Shown: positions 1-7,991, counted from the stretch's first letter. The stretch: DNA of 64,000 nt from Methylophilus sp. TWE2 (GCF_001183865.1 NZ_CP012020.1:62001-126000), one strand, 5' to 3'. Numbers and translations: made by a program. The notes: generated by a model not told the origin, from the sequence alone.

Positions 1-1795
1 GGGCAAACTGGACGGCCATGCCTTCCGAACCGCGGATGGTGATGGTATCCAGCACTTTGGCAGATTTATCTTCCGCCTCCGCCGGATGGGCTACCAGCTG
101 GTGCGCCACCATCAGGCTGTTGCGTTTACCCAGGCCAATATCGGTCAAAATAGCTTGCCGCGTTTTGACGCCGTAGTCATTCATGACTTTTTGCCATTGT
201 TTGTCCGTCAGGGCCGCCGGTTCGATATGCATGGCGCGTAATGCCACATTCAGCATGCGCTCGCCCAATTGCGCCGATTCTTCCACCTTCACTGTTTTCA
301 GGTAATGCCGGATATGCGAACGTGCCTTGCCTGTGACCACATAATTGAGCCAGGCCGGATTGGGTTTGGCCAATGGTGCGGTAATGATTTCCACATGGTC
401 ACCATTGCGCATTTCGGTACGCAAAGGCGCCAGTTCATTATTGATTTTGACAGCGACGCAGCTATTGCCGACATCTGAGTGCACGGCATAGGCAAAGTCA
501 ACCGCCGTTGAGCCCCGCGGTAAAGCCATGATATTGCCTTTGGGCGTGAACACGTAGACCTCATCGGGGAACAGGTCCACCTTGAAGTTTTCAAGGAATT
601 CGTGGCTGTCATCACTTTCGGTCTGGATTTCCACCAGCCGTTGCAACCATTGGTGCGTTTGCTGCTGCAGCTTGGTCAGGTGCGCATCGGTGGTTTTGTA
701 TAACCAGTGCGCAGCCACGCCTGCATCGGCAATATTGTGCATTTCCTGGCTACGGATCTGCACTTCAATCGGCGTTCCAAACGGGCCGAACAGGGTCGTG
801 TGCAAGGACTGGTAGCCGTTGGCCTTGGGAATGGCAATATAGTCTTTAAAACGACCAGGAATCGGTTTGTATAACGCGTGCAAGGCACCAAGTGCGAGGT
901 AACATGCAGCAGTATCCTTTACAATCACTCTAAAGCCGTAAATGTCGCCAATTTGCGATAACTTCATCGCTTTTTCAGACATTTTCTTGTAAATGCTATA
1001 CAAGTGCTTTTCGCGGCCTTCTACGTCATATTCAATCTGGTACTGGGTGAGCTGATTCTGGATGGCTTCCTGAATCTTGCTGACCACTTCCTTGCGGTGG
1101 CCGCGTGCCGTGCGGATGGCCTTGTCAATCACGCGGTAGCGGTTAGGGTACAGGTATTTGAAGCTAAGGTCTTCCAGCTCATGGTAAATCGGGTTCAGGC
1201 CAAGGCGGTTGGCAATCGGCGCGTAGATGTCCAGTGTTTCACGGGCGATGCGCTTTTGTTTTTCGCTCCGCATCGCATCCAGGGTCTGCATATTATGCAA
1301 ACGGTCTGCCAGCTTGACCAGGATCACGCGCACGTCCTGGCTCATGGCCAGCAGCATTTTGCGGAAGTTTTCCGCCTGGGCCTGGGTGGCGGTTTGCAGT
1401 TCTACCTTGTCCAGTTTGGTCAGGCCGTCGACCAGGTCCGCGACCTGTTTGCCAAAGCGCTCAGTAATCGCTGCACTGTCCACTTCGGTATCTTCCACCA
1501 CATCGTGCAGCAAGGCTGCCAAGAGGGTGGGTAAATCCAGGTGCAACCTGGCCAGGATGCAGGCTACGGAAATGGGGTGGGTGATATAGGGTTCGCCGGT
1601 TTTTCGGGTTTGGCCGGCATGCGCCTGGTCAGCGTAGCGGTACGCTTGCCAAACCAGTTGCACTTCTTCTTCATTAAGATACTTACGGATCAGCTGGGTA
1701 AGGGGGGAATCCTCACGGTCGGCTGGCAGCAAATCGACCTCCTCCATGGGAGGCCTGGACTTGCGGTGGGCAGAATCGCCTTGGGTGTGGGGCAT
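1..1795 (-). CDS. spoT: Bifunctional (p)ppGpp synthetase/hydrolase SpoT (3' end beyond window)
   Basis: This enzyme makes and degrades the stringent-response alarmone (p)ppGpp in the cytoplasm. The reading frame is open from ATG 1795 to the window edge (598 codons), so the C-terminal part (rest of the regulatory region, ACT domain) is missing. An HD hydrolase domain lies near residues 55-200 with H73 and the HDVVEDT motif (H97, D98). The synthetase domain carries RFKD at about 315-318, the RxKD signature of bifunctional SpoT/Rel rather than the ExDD of monofunctional RelA. A TGS domain follows at about 408-470 (DEVYVFTPKG). It starts 6 nt after rpoZ, the usual proteobacterial arrangement. An in-frame ATG at residue 17 (1747) is an alternative start. 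Identity is very likely; spoT versus a generic rel name is nomenclature. Confidence 0.95.
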   Translation of the reverse strand, partial: MPHTQGDSAHRKSRPPMEEVDLLPADREDSPLTQLIRKYLNEEEVQLVWQAYRYADQAHAGQTRKTGEPYITHPISVACILARLHLDLPTLLAALLHDVVEDTEVDSAAITERFGKQVADLVDGLTKLDKVELQTATQAQAENFRKMLLAMSQDVRVILVKLADRLHNMQTLDAMRSEKQKRIARETLDIYAPIANRLGLNPIYHELEDLSFKYLYPNRYRVIDKAIRTARGHRKEVVSKIQEAIQNQLTQYQIEYDVEGREKHLYSIYKKMSEKAMKLSQIGDIYGFRVIVKDTAACYLALGALHALYKPIPGRFKDYIAIPKANGYQSLHTTLFGPFGTPIEVQIRSQEMHNIADAGVAAHWLYKTTDAHLTKLQQQTHQWLQRLVEIQTESDDSHEFLENFKVDLFPDEVYVFTPKGNIMALPRGSTAVDFAYAVHSDVGNSCVAVKINNELAPLRTEMRNGDHVEIITAPLAKPNPAWLNYVVTGKARSHIRHYLKTVKVEESAQLGERMLNVALRAMHIEPAALTDKQWQKVMNDYGVKTRQAILTDIGLGKRNSLMVAHQLVAHPAEAEDKSAKVLDTITIRGSEGMAVQFA

Positions 1796-1801
1796 AGCTG
1801 C

Positions 1802-2017
1802 TTATGCTTGGCCCTTTTTCTCTAGCAGCTCAACACCGATTTTGCCAGCGGCGATTTCGCGCAAGGCAAGCACGGTGGCTTTATCTTTTTGTGAGTAACC
1901 GCTTACCAACGGGTCAGAGCCATTAGCCAGCTGTCGTGCACGGTAAGCCGCGACCAGGGTCAATTGAAAACGGTTAGGGATGTTGTCCAAGCAATCATCG
2001 ACAGTAATACGTGCCAT
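1802..2017 (-). CDS. rpoZ: DNA-directed RNA polymerase subunit omega
   Basis: Small subunit that helps assemble and stabilise RNA polymerase by holding the beta-prime subunit. The 71-residue product begins [19 protein letters not shown] and contains YRARQLANG, both hallmarks of omega; the length is normal for betaproteobacteria. It sits 44 nt downstream of gmk and 6 nt upstream of spoT, so the three are probably one transcript. Omega is also one of the ppGpp-binding sites of RNA polymerase in proteobacteria, which fits its linkage to spoT. Confidence 0.97.
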   Translation of the reverse strand: MARITVDDCLDNIPNRFQLTLVAAYRARQLANGSDPLVSGYSQKDKATVLALREIAAGKIGVELLEKKGQA

Positions 2018-2061
2018 AAAAACCTCTATCTGTTTGAACCATCAGCATGGCGAGTGCCAGC

Positions 2062-2673
2062 TTAGGTAAGTGATTGAATCAATGACGCGTGGCAGGCTAC
2101 CTGGCGGTTTAACTGCAAGCGCTGGGCGCGAACAATCGCCATCAGATCCTGCAAGGCCACGTCAAAATTATCATTAATTGTAACATAATCAAACTCATGC
2201 ACGTGACGCATCTCCTCGCGTGCAGCTGCCAGGCGTTGCGCGATGACGGCGTCACTGTCCTGGCCGCGGCTGTTCAGGCGGTGCGCCAGCGCCTCAATAG
2301 AGGGTGGCAAGATAAATATAGAGGTGACCTGTGGGAACAAGGTGCGAATCTGTTGCGCGCCTTGCCAGTCAATTTCGAGGATCACGTCGCGGCCTTCTGC
2401 CAGGGCATTTTCAACCTCACTTTGCGCCGTGCCATAGCGGGCACTATGCACATGCGCGCTTTCAAGAAAACCGCCATTGTCGAGGATGTCGAGAAATGCA
2501 GGCTCAGAGACAAAGTGGTAATGAATGCCATCTTCTTCACCGGGGCGGGGTGCCCGTGTGGTGTGTGAAACCGACAGTTTCAGGATCGGGTCTTGTGCCA
2601 GCATGGCACGCACCAGGCTGGTTTTGCCTGCGCCAGAGGCAGCAGAGATCACAAACAAATGGCCTTGGCTCAT
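2062..2673 (-). CDS. gmk: Guanylate kinase
   Basis: Phosphorylates GMP to GDP with ATP, feeding GTP and ppGpp pools. The P-loop ASGAGKTSLV lies at the N-terminus, followed by SVSHTTRAPRPGEEDGIHYHF, the GMP-binding region, and EIDWQGAQQI. I place the start at ATG 2673 (MSQGHLF, 203 aa) and not at the upstream in-frame ATG 2685, because a GGAG lies 6-7 nt before 2673 and this ATG overlaps the stop of the preceding Anbu gene as ATGA, which implies translational coupling. Homologues begin at the same point. It heads the housekeeping part gmk-rpoZ-spoT of the minus-strand run. Confidence 0.96.
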   Translation of the reverse strand: MSQGHLFVISAASGAGKTSLVRAMLAQDPILKLSVSHTTRAPRPGEEDGIHYHFVSEPAFLDILDNGGFLESAHVHSARYGTAQSEVENALAEGRDVILEIDWQGAQQIRTLFPQVTSIFILPPSIEALAHRLNSRGQDSDAVIAQRLAAAREEMRHVHEFDYVTINDNFDVALQDLMAIVRAQRLQLNRQVACHASLIQSLT

Positions 2674-3407
2674 GAGGCACTCCATGCCGGGTTAGGCAGA
2701 GAAGAAAAAACGGCTTTCAACCCTTCCCCCCAGCCCTTGCGGATGCTGGCGTAATAAGGGTCATCTTCCATCAGGCGGTGCCGGCAATCGGCGCTTAAAC
2801 TATCAGTGCGGTATATCATCAAATCAATCGGTAAAGCCACAGAAATATTGCTGCGAATCGTAGAGTCAAACGAAATCAGCACGCATTTTACCGCATCTGT
2901 GACACTGGTTTGATGTTTGATGACACGGTCTATGATGGGTTTGCCATATTTGGTCTCGCCAATTTGTAGATAAGGTGTGTCTGGCGTGGCCTCAATAAAG
3001 TTACCGGCTGCATAGACATTAAACAGGCGCGGTTTTTCGCCCTTGATTTGCCCCGCCACCAGGATACTGGCGCTAAAGTCTATGCTGTGTTCCTTGAGGG
3101 CTTTGCCGTCGCGCTGGTGTACGGTGCGCATGGCGGCGCCGACCACGCTGGCAGCTTCAAATAACGATTGCACATTATGCAGATGCGCATGCGGTTCGGT
3201 TGACTTGAGTTGTTCCCGGCAGAGGTTGACCACCGATTGAGTAATCGCCAGATTGCCAGCCGTGAGAAGCACGATCATGCGCTCACCCGGCACTTCAAAC
3301 ACATGCATCTTGGGCGCAATGGCTACCTGATCGACACCAGCATTGGTACGCGTGTCAGACGCCAGGACCAGGCCTTGTTCCAGTAAAATACCTACACAGT
3401 AAGTCAT
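2670..3407 (-). CDS. Anbu-type proteasome-like peptidase
   Basis: Member of the N-terminal nucleophile hydrolase superfamily related to 20S proteasome beta subunits and HslV; the family is called Anbu (ancestral beta subunit). The product starts MTYCVGILLEQGLVLASDT, and removal of Met would expose the catalytic Thr. This decides the start: ATG 3407 (245 aa), not the GTG one codon upstream, which would leave an extra residue before Thr. SDTRTNAGVD with its conserved Asp is the second hallmark. In known genomes Anbu occurs with an alpha-E protein, a circularly permuted ATP-grasp and a transglutaminase-like gene, exactly the genes found upstream here. Physiological substrates are unknown. The stop overlaps the gmk start by 4 nt. 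Confidence 0.9.
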   Translation of the reverse strand: MTYCVGILLEQGLVLASDTRTNAGVDQVAIAPKMHVFEVPGERMIVLLTAGNLAITQSVVNLCREQLKSTEPHAHLHNVQSLFEAASVVGAAMRTVHQRDGKALKEHSIDFSASILVAGQIKGEKPRLFNVYAAGNFIEATPDTPYLQIGETKYGKPIIDRVIKHQTSVTDAVKCVLISFDSTIRSNISVALPIDLMIYRTDSLSADCRHRLMEDDPYYASIRKGWGEGLKAVFSSLPNPAWSAS

Positions 3408-3464
3408 CACAATCCGCGGTTAAAAAATGAAATCGGAAAGGCCATCATAGCATGCAGCCGCCAG

Positions 3465-4292
3465 CTATTGCTGTGCACTTTGTGCCTGTTGCAGCAAGCG
3501 CGCCTGCTCTTGTGGATTGGCCTGACGGGCTTGCTGGTTCACACTTACCACACTGGCCATGCCTTCTATGCCGCCGCCTATGCGTGAGCCGGTGACCGGG
3601 CTGGCGCTGCGGTAGTCCAGTCCGTGCGCCAGCCGGACATGGGTCTCGTTGACCAATGTCCCATTTGAAACATCCAGGCCTAGCCAATGTCCTTGTTGCC
3701 AGATATCCACCCAGGCATGTGTCTGCATGAGGCTACCATCCACGGTAAACAAATAACCACTCACGTAACGCGCAGGCAGCCCCAGGCTACGGCAGCAGCC
3801 GATAAAAGCATGGGCATGGTCCTGGCAGACGCCCTTGCCAAGCCGGAAAGCTTGAGCTGCAGGGGTATCCACCTGCGTTGCGCCTTTAATGTATTGCATA
3901 CGCTCACGCAAAGCGTGCATCAAGTCAGTTAAGGGTGCATTCGCAAACGGTCTGGCAAATTCGGCCATGGCGGCATCTGCTTGCGTCAATGGTGTATCCC
4001 GCAGATAAATTTCTGCTGGCAAAGCCTGCTCTGGCGGCTCTGTCTCAACGCCAGTTTCCACGGCGCCAGACACCGTAATCAAAAGGGCTTCATGAGGCTG
4101 GTCTATGACCAAAGTGTGGGATAGATTACCAAAGGCATCTTCAAAAGGCGTCAATTGGCCATTGACCTTGATCTGCCAGTGTTTGACCGCTTGCCTATAT
4201 CCGTTGCGCGGCGTCAGGCGTAACTGCTGTATGGTGTATTGCACCATTTCACTGAAAACATATTGGGTCTGGTGTTCAATGTTGAGCAGCAT
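3465..4292 (-). CDS. Transglutaminase-like cysteine protease of the Anbu/ATP-grasp cluster
   Basis: A 275-residue cytoplasmic protein with the bacterial transglutaminase N-terminal beta domain (residues 1-80, ending near IQQLRLTPRNG) and a transglutaminase/papain-like core. The catalytic triad is readable: Cys156 in GKGVCQDHAH, His192 in THAWVD, Asp207 in LGLDVSNG. Such bacterial proteins usually act as proteases or amidases rather than cross-linkers. No good ribosome-binding site precedes ATG 4292, but the N-terminus aligns with the family, so the start is kept. A terminator hairpin lies just upstream (4313-4347), so expression needs read-through or a promoter inside the alpha-E gene. A C-terminal Gln/Ala-rich tail (about 250-275) is variable. 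Confidence 0.88.
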   Translation of the reverse strand: MLLNIEHQTQYVFSEMVQYTIQQLRLTPRNGYRQAVKHWQIKVNGQLTPFEDAFGNLSHTLVIDQPHEALLITVSGAVETGVETEPPEQALPAEIYLRDTPLTQADAAMAEFARPFANAPLTDLMHALRERMQYIKGATQVDTPAAQAFRLGKGVCQDHAHAFIGCCRSLGLPARYVSGYLFTVDGSLMQTHAWVDIWQQGHWLGLDVSNGTLVNETHVRLAHGLDYRSASPVTGSRIGGGIEGMASVVSVNQQARQANPQEQARLLQQAQSAQQ

Positions 4293-4312
4293 GATGTGGT
4301 CTGGGTTAAAGT

Positions 4313-4347
4313 AAAAAAGCGCAGCGCTGTTTTATAACAGTCTGCGC
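4313..4347 (-). terminator. Intrinsic terminator downstream of the alpha-E gene
   Basis: Read on the minus strand, the arm GCGCAG (4342-4347), an inner stem CTGTT/AACAG and the arm CTGCGC (4319-4324) form a hairpin with a 4-nt loop (TTAT region), followed at once by six T (4318-4313). It lies 51 nt after the alpha-E stop and 20 nt before the transglutaminase start, so it would end or attenuate the ATP-grasp/alpha-E transcript in the middle of the cluster. Confidence 0.75.
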
Positions 4348-4397
4348 ACGAGGGGCTCATGGCAATCTATGGCGAAATCATGTGTACGCTTCTCGCA

Positions 4398-5342
4398 TCA
4401 CGCCGTCGCATTTAAAAAATTACGTTGTATTTCTTCACCCAGTCTGCGGTTGGCAAGAATAAAATCATCTAGAAAATGGTGTACCCCATCCCTGACGATA
4501 TCCAGCATGCGGCCATAATGCAGTTTGGCGTGCATTTGCCCGGCTAAACGCTCAGCCTCGGTCTGGCGGCTTCCGGCCACCTGGCGCAAAATCGGCATGA
4601 TTTCGGCATAACAGGCGTGTAGCGAGCGCGGCATGTCCTCGCGCAAGATCAGCAATTCAGACACTTTCATCGGCTCAATCGCATCACGGTATACCTTCTG
4701 GTAAGCCTGGAAGGCCGAGACTGAGCGCAACACGGCGCTCCATTCGTAGTAATCGACCGCGCCATCATTGGCTTCCTGCATGGGGATTAAAAATTCATAT
4801 TTCACATCCAGCAGGCGTGCCGTATTATCGGCGCGCTCCATAAACGTGCCCAGTCGGACAAAACTGAAGGCTTCATCGCGCAACATGGTGCCAAAGCACA
4901 CGCCGCGGAACAGGTGAGAACGGCTTTTCACCCACTCACAAAACTCACTGAGGCCGGTTTTTGTCAGGTCCTGCTTGATGTACTGGCCGAATTCCAGCCA
5001 TAAGGTGTTCATGTTCTCCCAGGTTTCGGTGGTCATCGCGACGCGCACGGCGCGTGCATTTTCGCGCGCGCTACGCAGGGAGCTGTAAATGCTGGATGGG
5101 TTGTTGCTGTCCATGACCAGATGCTTGATCACATTGGTCGCGTTGAGCTCCTTATAGGTCGCGTCATAAATATCGCGGATACCGGCAATTTCGAGTACCG
5201 TATCCCATAGCTCTTCTTCATTGCTGCTGTCAGAAGGCAGCAAAGACATGTTGTAGGTGACATCCAGCACGCGCGCGACGTTTTCAGTGCGCTCGATATA
5301 GCGTGCCATCCAGTATAAGTGGTCTGCGGTACGGCTTAACAT
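4398..5342 (-). CDS. Alpha-E domain protein (DUF403)
   Basis: A 314-residue all-helical cytoplasmic protein of the alpha-E family. The start MLSRTADHLYWMARYIERTE is characteristic, as are RADNTARLLDVKYEF and RSVSAFQAYQKVYRD. The family has no proven biochemical activity; it is almost always encoded beside a circularly permuted ATP-grasp enzyme and is predicted (Iyer and colleagues' amidoligase work) to be part of a peptide-forming module. Here it overlaps the ATP-grasp gene by 7 nt (5336-5342), consistent with translational coupling and a stoichiometric complex. The terminator at 4313-4347 follows. Confidence 0.9.
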   Translation of the reverse strand: MLSRTADHLYWMARYIERTENVARVLDVTYNMSLLPSDSSNEEELWDTVLEIAGIRDIYDATYKELNATNVIKHLVMDSNNPSSIYSSLRSARENARAVRVAMTTETWENMNTLWLEFGQYIKQDLTKTGLSEFCEWVKSRSHLFRGVCFGTMLRDEAFSFVRLGTFMERADNTARLLDVKYEFLIPMQEANDGAVDYYEWSAVLRSVSAFQAYQKVYRDAIEPMKVSELLILREDMPRSLHACYAEIMPILRQVAGSRQTEAERLAGQMHAKLHYGRMLDIVRDGVHHFLDDFILANRRLGEEIQRNFLNATA

Positions 5343-6829
5343 ATGACGGCCTCTTGATTGATTTGTTGTGCAGCCATTTGCGGTTGCAGGGTTTCGGCAC
5401 AGACATCATCCCGTTCCAGCACCCAGGTATCTTTGGTACCACCCCCTTGTGAGGAGTTGACAACGAGGGAGCCTTCCTTAAGTGCTACGCGTGACAGGCC
5501 GCCCGGTACCACACTGACGGTTTTGCCTGACAGTACAAATGGGCGCAGGTCCACATGGCGAGGGGCGATGCCCTGATCGACCAGCGTCGGGCAGGTCGAC
5601 AGTGCCAACGTCGGCTGTGCAATGTAATTAGAAGGTTTAGAAACAATGCGCAAGCGGAATTCTTCAATTTCCTGCTTGCTGGCAGTGGGGCCAACCAGCA
5701 TGCCGTAGCCGCCGGAGCCCTGTACTTCTTTCACGACCAGCTCGGGCAGATGATCCAGCACATAGGCCAGATCATCTTCCTTGCTGAGTTGATACGTAGG
5801 CACGTTCTGCAGGATAGGAGATTCACCCAGATAGAACTTGATCATCTCCGGCACGTAGATATACGTCGCCTTGTCATCGGCCACGCCGGTGCCTACAGCG
5901 TTAGCCAATGTGACGCCACCATTGCGGTAAACGGAGAGCAGACCTGGCACGCCCAACAGGGAATCGGGCTTGAACACCAGAGGGTCAAGGAAGTCGTCGT
6001 CGATGCGGCGGTAAATCACATCCACCCTTTGCGGGCCTTGTGTGGTGCGCATGTAGACGGCGTTATTACGAACAAACAAATCCTGGCCTTCCACCAGTTC
6101 TATGCCCATTTGCTGGGCGAGGAAGGCATGTTCAAAGTAGGCGCTGTTATAGGCCCCTGGTGAAAGGAGCACGACGGTTGGGTCGGTGACGCCGGTTTGT
6201 GCCACCGAGCGCAGGTTATTCAGCAACACATGTGGGTAATGCTCCACGGGCGCAATCGGGTATTTCTTAAACAAATCCGGGAACAATCGCATCATCATCT
6301 TGCGGTCTTCCAGCATGTAAGACACGCCGGACGGTGTGCGCAGGTTGTCTTCGAGCACATAAAACTGCGATTCACTGGTGCGGACCAGGTCAATGCCAGC
6401 TACATGCGCATACACCTGATTAGGCACATTCACACCCACCATCTCTGGCCGGTATTGCGCATTACTTAAAATGCTATTCGGCACGATACCGGCTTTGATG
6501 ATTTCCTGATCATGGTAAATATCATGCAGGAACATATTAAGCGCGCGGACGCGTTGAACGGCGCCTTTGGACAGGTGCGCCCATTCACTGGCAGAAATCA
6601 TGCGCGGAATGACATCAAACGGAATTAAACGCTCGGCGCCATCTTCTTCGCCATACACATTAAAGGTAATCCCCACACGGCGGAACAAAACCTCAGCTTC
6701 GGCACGCTTGGCGGCCAGTTGTTGCGTAGGCACATCACTTAACCAATGCTTGTATGCCTGGTAAATGGCCCGTACGTTGCCCCCATAGCCCTGCATTTCA
6801 TCAAAAAACTGTTTTGCTGATTGCGTCAT
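5336..6829 (-). CDS. Circularly permuted ATP-grasp type 2 protein (DUF404/DUF407)
   Basis: Predicted ATP-dependent carboxylate-amine ligase of 497 residues, normal for the family. Recognisable segments are LEDNLRTPSGVSYMLEDR (about 160-178), the nucleotide-binding VVKEVQGSGGYGMLVGP (about 366-382), and the C-terminal HVDLRPFV and SSQGGGTKDTWVL. The reaction product is unknown; by family prediction it forms an amide or peptide bond, perhaps making a peptide tag. It is the first gene of the cluster. A Shine-Dalgarno AAAGG lies about 10 nt before ATG 6829, and a sigma-54 type promoter ends about 33 nt before that ATG. It overlaps the alpha-E gene. Confidence 0.9.
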   Translation of the reverse strand: MTQSAKQFFDEMQGYGGNVRAIYQAYKHWLSDVPTQQLAAKRAEAEVLFRRVGITFNVYGEEDGAERLIPFDVIPRMISASEWAHLSKGAVQRVRALNMFLHDIYHDQEIIKAGIVPNSILSNAQYRPEMVGVNVPNQVYAHVAGIDLVRTSESQFYVLEDNLRTPSGVSYMLEDRKMMMRLFPDLFKKYPIAPVEHYPHVLLNNLRSVAQTGVTDPTVVLLSPGAYNSAYFEHAFLAQQMGIELVEGQDLFVRNNAVYMRTTQGPQRVDVIYRRIDDDFLDPLVFKPDSLLGVPGLLSVYRNGGVTLANAVGTGVADDKATYIYVPEMIKFYLGESPILQNVPTYQLSKEDDLAYVLDHLPELVVKEVQGSGGYGMLVGPTASKQEIEEFRLRIVSKPSNYIAQPTLALSTCPTLVDQGIAPRHVDLRPFVLSGKTVSVVPGGLSRVALKEGSLVVNSSQGGGTKDTWVLERDDVCAETLQPQMAAQQINQEAVIC

Positions 6830-6872
6830 GATGCTGGACCTTTGCCTTGCTTGTAAAAATCAATTAAATAAG

Positions 6873-6889
6873 AGCAAGCCGTGTGCCAG
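6873..6889 (-). promoter_or_regulatory. Predicted sigma-54 (RpoN) promoter of the ATP-grasp/Anbu cluster
   Basis: On the minus strand 6889-6873 reads CTGGCACACGGCTTGCT. This matches the -24/-12 consensus YTGGCACGNNNNTTGCW at every conserved position except one (A for G after GGCAC) with the exact GG-to-GC spacing. Transcription would start near 6862, giving a leader of about 33 nt before ATG 6829. An NtrC-like palindrome lies about 97 bp upstream of that start. This is a motif reading without experimental support. Confidence 0.7.
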
Positions 6890-6940
6890 CCTATTAAGTG
6901 TATTTAAATCAAGTAGTTATTGTCTTGTTGAGGGAGTTTG

Positions 6941-6971
6941 AAAAACAAAGCGCACCATTTAGGTGCGCTTT
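6941..6971 (-). terminator. Possible yicC terminator (bidirectional hairpin)
   Basis: The arms AAAGCGCACC (6948-6957) and GGTGCGCTTT (6962-6971) form a perfect 10-bp stem with a 4-nt loop. On the minus strand it is followed by a T-rich run (complement of 6941-6947), 40 nt after the yicC stop. It coincides with the NtrC-like palindrome, so one or both roles may be real. Confidence 0.5.
6951..6967. promoter_or_regulatory. NtrC-type enhancer palindrome
   Basis: The palindrome CGCACCATTTAGGTGCG has GCACC and GGTGC half-sites separated by exactly 5 bp, matching the NtrC consensus TGCACC-N5-GGTGCA apart from the outermost base on each side. A second weaker site follows at 6975-6991 with one perfect half (GGTGCA, 6986-6991). 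Both lie about 90-130 bp upstream of the predicted sigma-54 start, a typical enhancer distance. The same palindrome with its flanking A/T runs could also act as the yicC terminator. Confidence 0.55.
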
Positions 6972-7010
6972 TGAATCACGGTTTTGGTGCAAACCGGGTT
7001 TTAAACAGGG

Positions 7011-7907
7011 TTATTCAATATTCTGAATTTGTTCGCGCATTTGCTCAATCAGCACTTTGAGCTGCATGGAAACCTGCGTGGTTTCAATCGCGACTGATTT
7101 GGAGCCTAGTGTATTAGCTTCGCGGTTCATTTCCTGCATCAGGAAATCCAGCTTTTTGCCCACGGCACCGCCTGCACTCAGGATGCGGTCCATTTCGGTA
7201 ATATGGGAATTCAATCGCGCCAATTCTTCATCAACATCAATCCGTTGTGCATACAGTACAATTTCCTGGCGTACGCGGTCGTCATCTGCCTGCATGGCCT
7301 CGCGTAATTTGGTGGTCAGTTTTTCCTGATACTGGCTCACCAGCGCTGGCAGTAGCGGTTTGACGATGCTGATCTGCTCACGCACGCCTTGTAGACGGTC
7401 CAGCAGTACCTGCTTGAGTTTTTCGCCCTCACGCTGGCGGGCGGCAATCAGTTCGTCTATCGCTTGTGACAAACCACTCTGTACGCTTTGAGCCAAAGTT
7501 TCAGCATCGACCGCTTCGCTTTGCAACACCCCTGGCAGCTTGAACACCTCGACCAGGTTAACAGGTTGCGCCTGTGGGAAATGTTGCTGTAATTCGCCAA
7601 GCGTTTGCGCAATTTGCGCCACCATGGCCGGGTTTAATGCCAGGTTGGTCGCAGCGCTATCGCTTTTGAGGCTAATCCGGCACTCTACCTTGCCGCGACC
7701 AAGCCGGGTTTGCAACTGCTCGCGAATGTGCGCCTCATACTGGCGCAAGCTATCCTCAATTTTCACGTTGAGTTCGAGGTAGCGATGATTCACCGCGCGT
7801 AATTCGATGAGCAGCAGGCCGCCGGGGAAGCGTGACTCCGCTGCGGCAAAGCCGGTCATGCTTAAAATAGGTTGATCGTTGGCGGATTTTTTGGCTGTCA
7901 TGTTCAT
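7011..7907 (-). CDS. yicC: YicC-family endoribonuclease
   Basis: YicC/YloC proteins are endoribonucleases involved in RNA turnover. The conserved N-terminal LSMTGFAAAE and IELRAVNHRYLEL and the C-terminal KLDFLMQEMNREANTLGSKS identify it. The open frame extends 43 codons further upstream to 8036, but that extension has no family counterpart and runs under the start of the divergent kinase gene. I therefore take ATG 7907 (298 aa; ATG 7901 is also possible), close to the roughly 290 residues of E. coli YicC. It is transcribed away from the kinase-phosphatase-rph run. Confidence 0.92.
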   Translation of the reverse strand: MNMTAKKSANDQPILSMTGFAAAESRFPGGLLLIELRAVNHRYLELNVKIEDSLRQYEAHIREQLQTRLGRGKVECRISLKSDSAATNLALNPAMVAQIAQTLGELQQHFPQAQPVNLVEVFKLPGVLQSEAVDAETLAQSVQSGLSQAIDELIAARQREGEKLKQVLLDRLQGVREQISIVKPLLPALVSQYQEKLTTKLREAMQADDDRVRQEIVLYAQRIDVDEELARLNSHITEMDRILSAGGAVGKKLDFLMQEMNREANTLGSKSVAIETTQVSMQLKVLIEQMREQIQNIE

Positions 7908-7991
7908 CGTCTTGGGCTGGGAAGCAAACGGAGGGATTGTATCAAATGCGCTATCGATATGCGAAAATAGCAAAAAGATAAAAGAAAACCC

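Noticed and set aside
1004..1589. Plus-strand open frames of 120-176 codons inside 1-1795
   Set aside because: They are antisense to the SpoT synthetase/HD coding sequence, which matches family motifs throughout.
5555..6163. 202-codon plus-strand frame
   Set aside because: It is antisense to the ATP-grasp gene, whose motifs are intact on the minus strand.
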